From a bacterium (GTDB lineage Bacteria > Verrucomicrobiota > Verrucomicrobiia > Limisphaerales > J093), in contig JAJXZJ010000023.1 of the NCBI GenBank assembly GCA_021780105.1, forward strand, positions 62,001 through 126,000: 64,000 nucleotides of DNA. Reading direction: 5' to 3'. This document shows, piece by piece, positions 1-9,142 of this stretch (the first letter of the stretch is position 1; each line of letters starts with the position of its first letter). The position numbers and the translations under genes are program-made. The notes under the pieces are model-generated. The model was not told the origin of the DNA, made no database searches, and saw only the letters and a program-made list of their open reading frames with translations.

Positions 1-235
1 TGGTCAATCACCAGCGCCGTGAAAGTTCTCGGCGAGCCGACGTTGAAAATTATCGGACGGGAATTGGTTTCCCAGGTCACGCACAAACGTGACGATTGAT
101 TGGACGCCACGGAAAAGTGCGCAGGCTCAAATCCACGTCCAGGACCGTCGCATTGTCTGCAAGACGGCGATGCGCCCGACAGGCAGGAAAAGGCGACACA
201 AACCTTTTTGGAACAGGCCAAGCCCCTCCCGCGTC
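1..235 (+). pseudogene. C-terminal remnant of a type I restriction enzyme R subunit (HsdR, DUF3387-like), frameshifted and cut by the window edge
   Basis: Frame 1 reads WSITSAVKVLGEPTLKIIGRELVSQVTHK; the next frame reads VTIDWTPRKSAQAQIHVQDRRIVCK; frame 1 resumes as APDRQEKATQTFLEQAK. Joined, this follows the HsdR C-terminal pattern '..VLGE..L..IARELV..V..NVTIDWT.R...A.....V.RIL.KYGY.PD.QEKAT..VLEQA'. Needs one inserted and one deleted base. Confidence 0.7.
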
Positions 236-323
236 ATGGGCGGACGATGCCCGGAGCCAACACGGATGCTGACGCCGAAGCGGGTGTCGTGCCCTCTGGC
301 GCACGCCCGGCTGGACCGCCGTT

Positions 324-1784
324 TCAACGCGTGCGGATGATGAGCAAGGCGAGATCCGTCGTGTAGGGCGGGGAGGCGATGGCGAGCGCACCGCCGGGGT
401 GGTCAAATTGCCGCTGCCCGATCAACTGTCCCGCCACCGGATCAAACCACTCGGCTCGAAACGCGCCGGCCGGCAGCACCAGTTTGAGCGTCGCGTTGCC
501 ACATGCCGCCGGTCCCTTCCAGGGCCGGGCAACCTGCGACAGGTAGATGGCGTAAAGGTGGTCCGGCTTGACCAGCGCGCGGGCGGTCTGCCCGGCGGGC
601 ACGCCGCCGAGGATGACGCCGTCATCCGGCCGCATCCGCACGAAGTCGAGGCGGTCGAAAAACTCCTTCAGGAAGCGGAACTGCCGCCGGAGCGCCGGGC
701 TGCCGGCGCCGGGTTGGTTGTTCGGGAAGACAAACGTCCCGTCCTCCCGGCCGGCGACAAACGAATAGTCCAGGTGGTTGAACAGACCGCCGCCGGCGAG
801 GAGAAAGTTCCACGCTTCGATGCGATACGGCGCGTCGTTGGTGGTGTTGAAGCCGGTTTCGTTGTCGCCGATGACCTTGTTCAAACCGTAGTTCATCGCC
901 ACCGTGTCCGGCGGCGTGGCGTAATGGAAGTTGAAGACCGAAACCTCGGGGATCGGATTTTCCACCTTTGCCTTGTCGTTGGCGATGTTCTGGGAAATCA
1001 AGTGCCGGCAGCCGAGGCCGCTCTCGGTTTCGTTGATCACGCCGGCGATGTGCTGCTGCCACGGGATGGTCACGCCGCCGAAATACGGCTCGTTGCAGAT
1101 TTCGTAGTAGAGGTTGTCGGCGCCACGCAATTCGGTGACGAGCTTGCGGACGAGAGTTTCCTGCACTTTCAACAAACCGCCGTGGCGATCGAGCGTATAG
1201 ACGTTCGTCCGGGCGATGGCGCCGACGCCGTTGATGTTGTTGGCCGCGTTCATCGGGCTGAGCCGCCACTGGCTTTCGTCGTAGAATGGGCAAAACAGAT
1301 TCATCTCCACGACCACGCCGCGTTTGCCCGCCAGCGACACGAAGTCCTTCAACCGCCGGAAATAGGCGTCATCCCAGCGGTTGAGGTCGAATTTGTTGCC
1401 CCCATTCGCGTAGCCGGGCTGGTCGCTCCGCGCCCACGGGCAGATGAACCGCCCCGGCGCCGGCGCGAGGGTGTTGCTGGCGATGTTGAACGCGCCGGAT
1501 GGTTCGACGTAAGCGCCGGAGAACGTGCGTGTCAGATTCAGCCCGTCCGCGGCGAGCGTGCTCAGATACCAGACGTAGTTGAAGTCCTGGTTCAACACCG
1601 CGCCGTAATGCTCGGTGGAGCCGATGAGCACCGCCGGTCGCCCGCGGAATTCAAAGTAATGCGGGTTGACCGGGTTGAGCGCCAACGGTGTGCCGCCCAG
1701 CGCGAACACGCAGACCGCTGTCAGACTGGTTGCCACGACGGCGAGGCAGGTCGAGAACTTCCGAAACGGGACGCGGTGTTTCAT
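324..1784 (-). CDS. secreted putative glycoside hydrolase (TIM-barrel, cellulase-like)
   Basis: ORF with signal peptide (MKHRVPFRKFSTCLAVVATSLTAVCVFA) and motifs HYFEFRGRPAVLIGSTEHYGAV and YYEICNEPYFGG (NEP-type catalytic region). Confidence 0.7.
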   Translation of the reverse strand: MKHRVPFRKFSTCLAVVATSLTAVCVFALGGTPLALNPVNPHYFEFRGRPAVLIGSTEHYGAVLNQDFNYVWYLSTLAADGLNLTRTFSGAYVEPSGAFNIASNTLAPAPGRFICPWARSDQPGYANGGNKFDLNRWDDAYFRRLKDFVSLAGKRGVVVEMNLFCPFYDESQWRLSPMNAANNINGVGAIARTNVYTLDRHGGLLKVQETLVRKLVTELRGADNLYYEICNEPYFGGVTIPWQQHIAGVINETESGLGCRHLISQNIANDKAKVENPIPEVSVFNFHYATPPDTVAMNYGLNKVIGDNETGFNTTNDAPYRIEAWNFLLAGGGLFNHLDYSFVAGREDGTFVFPNNQPGAGSPALRRQFRFLKEFFDRLDFVRMRPDDGVILGGVPAGQTARALVKPDHLYAIYLSQVARPWKGPAACGNATLKLVLPAGAFRAEWFDPVAGQLIGQRQFDHPGGALAIASPPYTTDLALLIIRTR

Positions 1785-1885
1785 GGCGTGGAGTCTGCCA
1801 GAACCGGGGACCGCGGGAAACCCAGAAATGCGCCGGCGACTGACGAGGTTTGCTTTTCTGCCGCGGTCCGGCACAGTCAACCGCC

Positions 1886-4171
1886 ATGCCAACGTCCGAG
1901 AGCTCGGCGTCCGCCGGACCGGCCGAGGCCGAAGCCTGGCTGACGCCGCACCGGTTTGGCCTGTTGCTGGCGCTGCTGCTTATCGCGAGTTTTCCGGCGG
2001 TTGTTACCGGGACAAAATCGTTTTTCTTCCGCGATTTCGGGACGGTGGCGTATCCGACGGTGTGCTACCAACGCACCGCGTTTTGGCGCGGCGAACTGCC
2101 GCTCTGGAATCCACTCAGCCATTGCGGCGTGCCGTTCCTGGCGCAATGGAACACGCTCGTGCTGTATCCCGGCGCGCTGATTTATCTGCTGCTCCCGCTA
2201 CCGTGGTCGCTGAATCTGTTCTGCCTCGCCCATCTCTGGCTGGCGGGTTTTGGCATGTTCCGGCTGGCCCGTCGCTGGACGGCAAACCACCTTGCCGCGG
2301 GCGTCGCCGGCGTCGCGTTTGCGTTCAGCGGCATCGTGCTCGCGAGCCACATCTATCCGAACTACCTCGTCGCGCTGGGCTGGATGCCGTGGGTCGTGCT
2401 CACGGCCGAAGCCGCGTGCCGCCTCGGCGGGCGGCACGTGGTGCTGGCCGCGCTCGTGGGGGCGATGCAAATGCTCTCCGGCGCACCGGAACTGATCCTG
2501 GAAACGTGGTTGGTCGTGGCCGGCCTGCTGGTTGTCGAACTGGCCCTTCGCCGAACGCAACCGTGGCGGCCACTCGGACGTTTGCTGGCGGTCGCCGGTT
2601 TCGTGGCGGGATTGTGCGCGGCGCAACTGCTCCCGTTTTTGGCACTGCTGACGCGGGCGCAGCGCGGCACCGGCTACGCCGACGCGTTCTGGAGTCTGCC
2701 GGCGTGGGGTTGGGCGGATTTAATTGTGCCGTTGTTTCGGTGCTTTCGCACGCCGCAGGGAGTCTGGTTTGAGTCCGGCCAGGTTTTTCTTGGCTCCGTA
2801 TATCCGGGTATCGCCGTGGTCGCACTTGCGCTGCTGGCGCTGGGCCGGCGACAAGGCCGGCGCTTCTGGCTGCTGACGGTTCTGGCGGCGGCCGGATTGC
2901 TGCTCGCGTTGGGCGAACACAGTCTTCTCTATCGTGTCGCGCGCAGCATCGCACCGTTTCTGAGCGTGATGCGGTATCCGATCAAATTCATTTTCCTCGT
3001 CGCGTTCGCGCTGCCGTTGCTGGCGGCATTCGGCGTGAACAGCCTCGCCGACAAACCACGTTCGCGGGCGGTTCGCTTCTCCATGATTGCCGGCTTGCCG
3101 ATTCTGGCGGCGATCGGCGCGATCGTGGCCTTCGCGGCGGCGCATCCGTTGCCGACGGACGACCGGCTGGCGCTGTGCCGGAACGCCGCCGCACGCGCCG
3201 GGTTTCTCATCGTGATTCTCGCGGCACTGGTCGCGCGTGCCTTCGAATCGTCACCCAGGCTGGCGCGTTTTCTCGGCGCGGCGGTGTTGCTCCTGCTGTG
3301 GCTGGACGCGCGGATGGCCATGCCGCTGGTGACGCCGGCAATTGCGAGCGCCGCGCTGGCTCCGGGCATGGCGGAATTGCGCCCGCCGCCGCGGCCGGGC
3401 GAGGCGCGGGCCTTCATCGCGCCGCAGGCGGAACGGCTGCTGGCGACGCGTCTGCTGCCGGACTTCACGCAGGATTTCCTCGGCGCGCGGCTGGCATTGT
3501 GGGCAAACCTGAATCTCGTCGAAGGCCTTCCGAAGGTGAACGGCGCGATGACGCTGCGGCTGAGTGAAGAAGCCGAGGTGGAAGCGCGGCTTTACACGTC
3601 GCCGACGAACCGCTTTCCGCGACTCGAAGCATTCCTCGGCGCGGCGTTCGCGTCCGCGCCGAACAATCCGGTGGAATGGGTGCCGCGTGCCCACCAACTG
3701 CCGGTGGTAACGGCGGGACAACGGCCGGTGTTCGCGTCGGGCACGGATGCGCTGGCGGCGTTATTCGCGCCGGATTTTCGTCCGGCCGACGTGGTTTATC
3801 TGCCGCCGGCAGCGCGTGGCGGCGTCCGCGCCGGGCCAGCGACGGCGCAGGTGACGAACGTGGAGTTTACCGCGGAGCGTATCGCCGCCGTGGTGGCATC
3901 GCCGTCAGCCACAATGCTGGTGCTCGCGCAGACGTTCGACCCAAACTGGCGGGCGCGGGTGGACGGCCAGCCGGTCAGATTATGGCGGGCGGATTTCGCG
4001 TTCCAAGCGGTGGCGTTGTCCGCTGGCCGGCACCAGGTGGAACTGGTTTACCGCGACAGCGCTTTTGAAATTGGCACCGCGTTGTCGCTGTTGACACTCG
4101 TGGGCGGCGGCTGGTTTTGGCGACGGGAATTGCCGCGGCCGCGCTCGCCGGGCCGGGCTATTTGTCGGTGA
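1886..4171 (+). CDS. YfhO-like polytopic membrane protein (putative glycosyltransferase-type)
   Basis: Many hydrophobic helices; motifs FFFRDFGTVAYPTVCYQRTAFWRGELPLWNPLSHCGVPFLAQWNTLVLYPG and a C-terminal 'DPNWRARVDGQPVRLWRADFAFQAVALSAGRHQVELVYRD' domain. Confidence 0.8.
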   Translation: MPTSESSASAGPAEAEAWLTPHRFGLLLALLLIASFPAVVTGTKSFFFRDFGTVAYPTVCYQRTAFWRGELPLWNPLSHCGVPFLAQWNTLVLYPGALIYLLLPLPWSLNLFCLAHLWLAGFGMFRLARRWTANHLAAGVAGVAFAFSGIVLASHIYPNYLVALGWMPWVVLTAEAACRLGGRHVVLAALVGAMQMLSGAPELILETWLVVAGLLVVELALRRTQPWRPLGRLLAVAGFVAGLCAAQLLPFLALLTRAQRGTGYADAFWSLPAWGWADLIVPLFRCFRTPQGVWFESGQVFLGSVYPGIAVVALALLALGRRQGRRFWLLTVLAAAGLLLALGEHSLLYRVARSIAPFLSVMRYPIKFIFLVAFALPLLAAFGVNSLADKPRSRAVRFSMIAGLPILAAIGAIVAFAAAHPLPTDDRLALCRNAAARAGFLIVILAALVARAFESSPRLARFLGAAVLLLLWLDARMAMPLVTPAIASAALAPGMAELRPPPRPGEARAFIAPQAERLLATRLLPDFTQDFLGARLALWANLNLVEGLPKVNGAMTLRLSEEAEVEARLYTSPTNRFPRLEAFLGAAFASAPNNPVEWVPRAHQLPVVTAGQRPVFASGTDALAALFAPDFRPADVVYLPPAARGGVRAGPATAQVTNVEFTAERIAAVVASPSATMLVLAQTFDPNWRARVDGQPVRLWRADFAFQAVALSAGRHQVELVYRDSAFEIGTALSLLTLVGGGWFWRRELPRPRSPGRAICR

Positions 4172-4538
4172 CTTCCAACTGATACGTCTGCGAGAGCTTG
4201 CTGTCCGGGCGCGCGATCGGAATGCTGTCGTAGAGGTAATTGAACTTGAAGTGATAGGTCAGGAACCGCTGTCCGGGCGACAACGGCACGACTCCTTCCC
4301 AGCGGTTTTGCGTGAGCGGCGTGCGCTGGAGCGGGTAGAAATCCGTGCCGACAACCACCTGCGCTTTGATGGTGTCCGGGCGAACAGAGCGTTGGTTGCT
4401 GTCCCAGCGCGCCTCGACCGGGTAGAGGCCGTCGGCGTTGCGCGGCGCAATCTTGGGCGTCAGGTTGGTGATTTTGTTCGTGGTGCAGCCCGCGAATAGC
4501 AGCGGCAGCAGCGCGAGGGCAAACCAGCGGTTCAACAT
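4158..4538 (-). CDS. small lipoprotein of unknown function
   Basis: Start MLNRWFALALLPLLFAGCTTNK with lipobox LFAGC; overlaps the convergent YfhO gene end. Confidence 0.65.
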   Translation of the reverse strand: MLNRWFALALLPLLFAGCTTNKITNLTPKIAPRNADGLYPVEARWDSNQRSVRPDTIKAQVVVGTDFYPLQRTPLTQNRWEGVVPLSPGQRFLTYHFKFNYLYDSIPIARPDSKLSQTYQLEVTDK

Positions 4539-4663
4539 GGCGGAAGCGTTACGCCACGACGGCATCCAAGTAAAGCCGGTTTTGCCGGCCGGCGCACCCG
4601 CCGGCAGCTTTCCGCAAGGGCCAACGCGGAAAGCGATTTGCTTTGACCGGGAGCCACGCCGGT

Positions 4664-5464
4664 TCACACGACGCCGATTCCCAGCAGTGCCTGCGCGTTG
4701 CCGCCCAGCACGCGGGCTTCAAACGCTTCGCCGAGGCCAAACGACCGCAGGCTCGCAATCGTCCGCTCCTGGTCCACCCACGGGCTGTCCGACCCGAACA
4801 GGAGCCGGTCAGCCGGATGGCTGCGAAGCAGGCGCCCGGCCTGGACGCGATCCATGAAATCGAAGCAGGTCGAGATGTCGAAGTAAACCGGCTGGCCGAC
4901 GAGGTGGCGCTCGACTTCATCCCAATCGCGCCAGGCGCCCAAATGCGCCGCGATGATGCGCAACCGGGGAAAACGCTCCACGACGCATCGCAGACGAACC
5001 GGATCGGCGATGCGGTCGTATGGAAAGGAAATGTCGAACCCGCAGTGCAGCAGCAGGACGAGGCCGCATTCGGCCATCGCGGCGTAAACCGGCTCCAGTC
5101 GCGGCTCGTCCACCGTGAATTCCTGGTAATACGGATGCAGTTTGATCCCGCAAAAGCCCGCGGCCGCGATGCGTCGCACCTGCTCGGCGGCGTCCTCGGC
5201 CGCCGGATGCACGGAGGGAAACGGCACGATGCGCGGCGAGCGGATCGTCGCCGACCAGCGCAGGATCGGCTCGAACTGCTCCGGCTTGGTGGCAATGGAC
5301 GCGACCACCGAGGCGTCAACGCCGGCGCGGTCCATCGAGCACAGCAGGTCACTCACCGTCCCGTTGAGCACCGCCTTGACCTCGTCGGTTCCGGACTGGA
5401 GCTGCGCCATCGCGCGCCCGGCGAGTTGATCGGGAAACGCGTGCGTGTGGACATCAATGACCAT
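4664..5464 (-). CDS. amidohydrolase family protein (TIM-barrel metal-dependent hydrolase)
   Basis: MVIDVHTHAFPD N-terminal motif, GIKLHPYYQEF, LLHCGFD, IIAAHLGAW, LLFGSDSPW. Confidence 0.85.
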   Translation of the reverse strand: MVIDVHTHAFPDQLAGRAMAQLQSGTDEVKAVLNGTVSDLLCSMDRAGVDASVVASIATKPEQFEPILRWSATIRSPRIVPFPSVHPAAEDAAEQVRRIAAAGFCGIKLHPYYQEFTVDEPRLEPVYAAMAECGLVLLLHCGFDISFPYDRIADPVRLRCVVERFPRLRIIAAHLGAWRDWDEVERHLVGQPVYFDISTCFDFMDRVQAGRLLRSHPADRLLFGSDSPWVDQERTIASLRSFGLGEAFEARVLGGNAQALLGIGVV

Positions 5465-5499
5465 GCGCAGACTGGACTGGAACCGATGTCGCCGCCAGT

Positions 5500-6225
5500 T
5501 TAGCGCAGTTCCTTGACCTTGAGATTGCGGAACTCGATCCGATAGCCCTCGGCCTCCAGCCCGACGTGGCCTTTCGCCAGTCCGCACTCGTCAAACTGGC
5601 ACGTCACCGCGCCGTTGACCCAGAGCGTGAGTTTCGGGCCGCGGGCGGTAACCTCGAACGTGTTCCACTCGCCGGCCGGCTTCACCCGCATGTCGGTGAC
5701 CTGCTTTTGCAGGCTGAAGAATTTCTTTTTGCCATCGGCGGTCGGCGTTTCACCGAAGAGGAAGCCGTCCTTCGCGTCGCCAAACTGCGCCTGGTGCCAG
5801 ATCGCGCCATCCTGGGAATTGCGGACGTAGGCGCCGCTGTTGTAGCCCGTCTTGCCTTCGATCTTCGTGTAGCAAAACTCGAAGTGGAAGATCACGTCGC
5901 CGTATTCCTTCTCCGTAAGCAGCATGTCATGACCGCCGTCGCCGTCACAGATCAAGATGTTCCGTGCCGTGTCCACGTGCCACTGCGCCCGGCCGAGATG
6001 ACCGCCGGGCGGCACGGGGACGCGATACCAACCGCTCAACTCGGCCGGCGGCATGATGTCCGTCCAGCCCGTCGGATCGGCCTGCAATGCGGACGATGTT
6101 TCGTCTGCGGCGGTGGCCTGCGGCAGCGGCAACGCGACCGCGAGGAGGAGCAAGCCGGAGATGGCGCCCGTGAAGCGAATCAGTTTCAGCCAGCGCGCAC
6201 AGCGGAAGGACAATGAATTTGACAT
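5500..6225 (-). CDS. DUF1080 (3-keto-disaccharide hydrolase-like) secreted protein
   Basis: Signal peptide plus GDVIFHFEFCYTKI...YNSGAYVRN...GEWNTFEVTARGPKLTLWVNG...HVGLEAEGYRIEFRNLKVKEL. Confidence 0.85.
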   Translation of the reverse strand: MSNSLSFRCARWLKLIRFTGAISGLLLLAVALPLPQATAADETSSALQADPTGWTDIMPPAELSGWYRVPVPPGGHLGRAQWHVDTARNILICDGDGGHDMLLTEKEYGDVIFHFEFCYTKIEGKTGYNSGAYVRNSQDGAIWHQAQFGDAKDGFLFGETPTADGKKKFFSLQKQVTDMRVKPAGEWNTFEVTARGPKLTLWVNGAVTCQFDECGLAKGHVGLEAEGYRIEFRNLKVKELR

Positions 6226-6388
6226 GCCGAGAGTTAAACCGGCGGGCCGCGCGTTGGCAAGCGCCGGGGTGCATCTGGCCACGCTCTGTAGTTCAGCCGT
6301 TCCGGCGGGAAACCCGTGTAGCGATTCCACCGGACCTGCTGGCCGAAAACCCGTTGCCGCCGCCGCCCCGCCTACGCTACGCTGCGCC

Positions 6389-6472
6389 ATGCCACTTTCG
6401 TGGAACGAAATCCGCCACAATGCCATCCGTTTTGCCAAGGAATGGGCCGGCGAAACCCACGACTGGGCCTGA
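6389..6472 (+). pseudogene. N-terminal remnant of a class I SAM-dependent DNA methyltransferase (type IIG-like)
   Basis: 27-aa ORF MPLSWNEIRHNAIRFAKEWAGETHDWA* resembles the N-terminus of these methyltransferases (..LSWNEI..RA..FSKEWA.ET..) and then stops. Confidence 0.5.
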
Positions 6473-6523
6473 CCCGGTTTGATGGCCACCTTGGGGGGGC
6501 GGGGCGCTACAACGAAAGCGCAC

Positions 6524-6631
6524 ATGAAGCAAAACACGAAGTCCGAGAAGACAACCGCAGGCACGACCAGCGCGGCCCCGCAGACCAAACGCTACGACGA
6601 AGCTTTCAAGCAGGCGGCGGCCAAAGCCTGA
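6524..6631 (+). pseudogene. N-terminal remnant of an IS3/IS66-type transposase orfA
   Basis: 35-aa ORF ending TKRYDEAFKQAAAKA*, resembling the 'KRYDEEFKR.AV' start of IS orfA proteins, truncated. Confidence 0.4.
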
Positions 6632-6647
6632 GGCCGTGCCCACGAAA

Positions 6648-6687
6648 CGGAACAAGCCGGACCCGCAGACACGTTCCGGCCTTTTTT
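6648..6687 (+). terminator. putative Rho-independent terminator
   Basis: Stem gccgga(6656-6661)/tccggc(6675-6680), alternative cggaac/gttccg, followed by cTTTTTT (6682-6687). Confidence 0.5.
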
Positions 6688-6835
6688 GCGTCGTGGCCAG
6701 GTCCGCCGAAGGAGCGCGGCACGAACGGGCGCGTGGCCGGAGAGAATTGGAGGTGACGCGGCGCGGGTCGCTGAATTAGGCTCAAGACGTTCACTGGCAT
6801 GCTTTCACGAAAGCGTGAAGCGAAACCGTGCAGCT

Positions 6836-9133
6836 ATGCGTTCATTCATTTTATTGACGGGCCTGATGGCACTGACCTGTGTCGGCGGGGCGAACACACT
6901 CACCATCGAAAACCGCGGGCTGGTCGTGCGGCTGGATACAACAACCAGCCGGTTCACGCTCACAGCGCGGGCGTCGGGACATCCGTTCGTCACCGACGGC
7001 CGGTTGCGGGGCGCAAGCAGCGACGCCCGGATCGTGGCGGTCACCGACCCCGCGCTTGGACGCGGCCAGGCCATCGAAATCAACTACGGCAACGAAGGTC
7101 GCGACGTTGTCCAGGTATTTTCCACGGTGCCGTTTGTGCTGTTTCGTTCCACGATCCACAACGCCGTCGGGGCGGTGCTCGACACGAACCGCGTGCAAAC
7201 CCTTTCCTTCGGCATTGACCTGGGCGCGTCCGCGGCCGGACTGAAAACGCTCGGCACCGGCGGTTTGCTCGCGCCGGACAAGAACCCCGGCAGCTATGTC
7301 TGGCTCGCCGTGGCCGAACCGCGCAGCCGGCACGGCGTGGTCAGCGGCTGGCTCACGCAAAACCGCGGCAGCGGCGTGGTGTTCAGCGGCGTGGAAAACG
7401 GCCAGGTGCGCGTGAACACGCGGCTGGAGTTTGGCCATTTGCGGTTGGCGCCGGGGCAAAGCGAAACGCTGGAGACGTTCGCCGTCGGTTATTTCAACGA
7501 CGCGCGCCTCGGCCTCGAAGCGTGGGCCAATACGATTGCCCGAGTGGATCGCATCAGGCTGCACCCGCAGCCGGTGGGCTACTGCACCTGGTATTCGAAT
7601 CCGCACGGCGGTTCCTCGGACGAACAGCACCTCGCCGAACTGTCCCGGTTCGCGGCGAAGGAACTCGCGCCGTTCGGTTTCTCCGTGGTGCAAATTGACG
7701 ACGGCTGGCAGGCGGGCATTTCCACCAACGGGCCGAAGCGCAACTTCACCACCAACGCGCCCAACGGGCCGTATCGCAGCGGCATGAAGGCCATCGCGGA
7801 GAAGATTGCATCCGATGGACTGATGCCAGGGATCTGGTTCATGCCGTTTGCCGGGACGTTCTACGATCCGTTCTTTGCCAGCCACCAGGACTGGTTCGTG
7901 AAACGCGCGGACGGCACGCCTTACGAAACCGACTGGGGCGGCACCTGTCTTGACCTCACGCAACCGGCGTTGCGGGATTATTTGCGCACGAACATCCGGC
8001 GCATCGGGCGCGAATGGGGTTTCCGTTACTTCAAAATGGACGGCCTCTGGACCGGCACCGCCACGCGGCAGCAATACGTGAACGAAGGCTATCGCGACGA
8101 CCACATGGGCGACGCCGTGTTTCACGACCCGAATGTCACCAATCCGGAGTCGTATCGCAGCGGCTTGCGGCTGGTGCGCGAAACCGACCCGGACGCCTTC
8201 ATTCTTGGCTGCTGCATTCCGCAGAACATGCGCTCGTATGGCGGCGCGTTCGGGCTGGTGGACGCCATGCGCGTCGGGCCGGACAACGGCGCGGACTGGA
8301 ACGGGCTGAAACGCGGCCCGACCTTCGGCACGCGGCATTATTTTCTCAACGGCCGCGTCTGGTTCAACGACCCGGACCCGGTTTACGTCCGCACCAACCT
8401 GCCGTTGAACCACGCGCAACTGATCTGCTCGTGGGTCGCGCTGAGTGGCCAGATGAACCTGAGCAGCGAATGGCTGCCCGGCCTGCCCGCAGAACGGCTC
8501 GACATCCTCAAGCGCACCATGCCGCCGCACGGCCTTCGTCCGCGGCCGGTGGACTTGTTCGACGACCCCCTGCCGCGCATCTGGCTGCTCACGGACACGC
8601 GCCACGCGCCGCGCCGCGACGTGATCGGCCTGTTCAACTGGAGCGACACCAATGTCACGTTCGACACGTCGCTCGAACGCATCGGTCTGCCGGCGAACCG
8701 CACCTACGCGGCGTTTGATTTTTGGGGCAACGCACTCCTCGCGCCGATCAAGGACCACTTGAACGTGACCGTCCCTGCGCAATCCTGCCGCATCCTTGCG
8801 GTCCGACCTGAACTCGACCGGCCGCAGTTGCTGAGCACCTCGCGCCACGTCACGCAAGGCATCGTGGACGTGCTGGCCGAGAAATGGAGCGGCAGCGCGA
8901 AGACGCTTTCCGGCGACAGCAAGGTCGTCGCCAACGACCCTTACGAACTGCGCGTTGTTCTACCCGCAAGCGATAAGCCTTGGTCCGTGTCGGCGGCTGA
9001 AGTTACCGCTGCTGATCGGGAAGCGGGCGTGACCATCGCCGTCAACGCCGGGAGCAGCTCCGACCTGGTTCGCGTGACGATCCGTTCGACGACGAGCCGG
9101 GACGTGACGTGGTCGCTGCGATTCCGCCACTGA
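6836..9133 (+). CDS. secreted alpha-galactosidase-like glycoside hydrolase (GH27/GH36 clan)
   Basis: Signal peptide MRSFILLTGLMALTCVGGA; motifs PVGYCTWYSNPHG, FSVVQIDDGWQAG, WGFRYFKMDGLW. Confidence 0.8.
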   Translation: MRSFILLTGLMALTCVGGANTLTIENRGLVVRLDTTTSRFTLTARASGHPFVTDGRLRGASSDARIVAVTDPALGRGQAIEINYGNEGRDVVQVFSTVPFVLFRSTIHNAVGAVLDTNRVQTLSFGIDLGASAAGLKTLGTGGLLAPDKNPGSYVWLAVAEPRSRHGVVSGWLTQNRGSGVVFSGVENGQVRVNTRLEFGHLRLAPGQSETLETFAVGYFNDARLGLEAWANTIARVDRIRLHPQPVGYCTWYSNPHGGSSDEQHLAELSRFAAKELAPFGFSVVQIDDGWQAGISTNGPKRNFTTNAPNGPYRSGMKAIAEKIASDGLMPGIWFMPFAGTFYDPFFASHQDWFVKRADGTPYETDWGGTCLDLTQPALRDYLRTNIRRIGREWGFRYFKMDGLWTGTATRQQYVNEGYRDDHMGDAVFHDPNVTNPESYRSGLRLVRETDPDAFILGCCIPQNMRSYGGAFGLVDAMRVGPDNGADWNGLKRGPTFGTRHYFLNGRVWFNDPDPVYVRTNLPLNHAQLICSWVALSGQMNLSSEWLPGLPAERLDILKRTMPPHGLRPRPVDLFDDPLPRIWLLTDTRHAPRRDVIGLFNWSDTNVTFDTSLERIGLPANRTYAAFDFWGNALLAPIKDHLNVTVPAQSCRILAVRPELDRPQLLSTSRHVTQGIVDVLAEKWSGSAKTLSGDSKVVANDPYELRVVLPASDKPWSVSAAEVTAADREAGVTIAVNAGSSSDLVRVTIRSTTSRDVTWSLRFRH

Positions 9134-9142
9134 GGTAAATCG

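Noticed and set aside
399-1943. 514-aa plus-strand ORF
   Set aside because: Antisense to the glycoside hydrolase at 324-1784, which has a signal peptide and catalytic motifs.
6851-8857. 668-aa minus-strand ORF
   Set aside because: Antisense to the alpha-galactosidase-like gene; shadow ORF.
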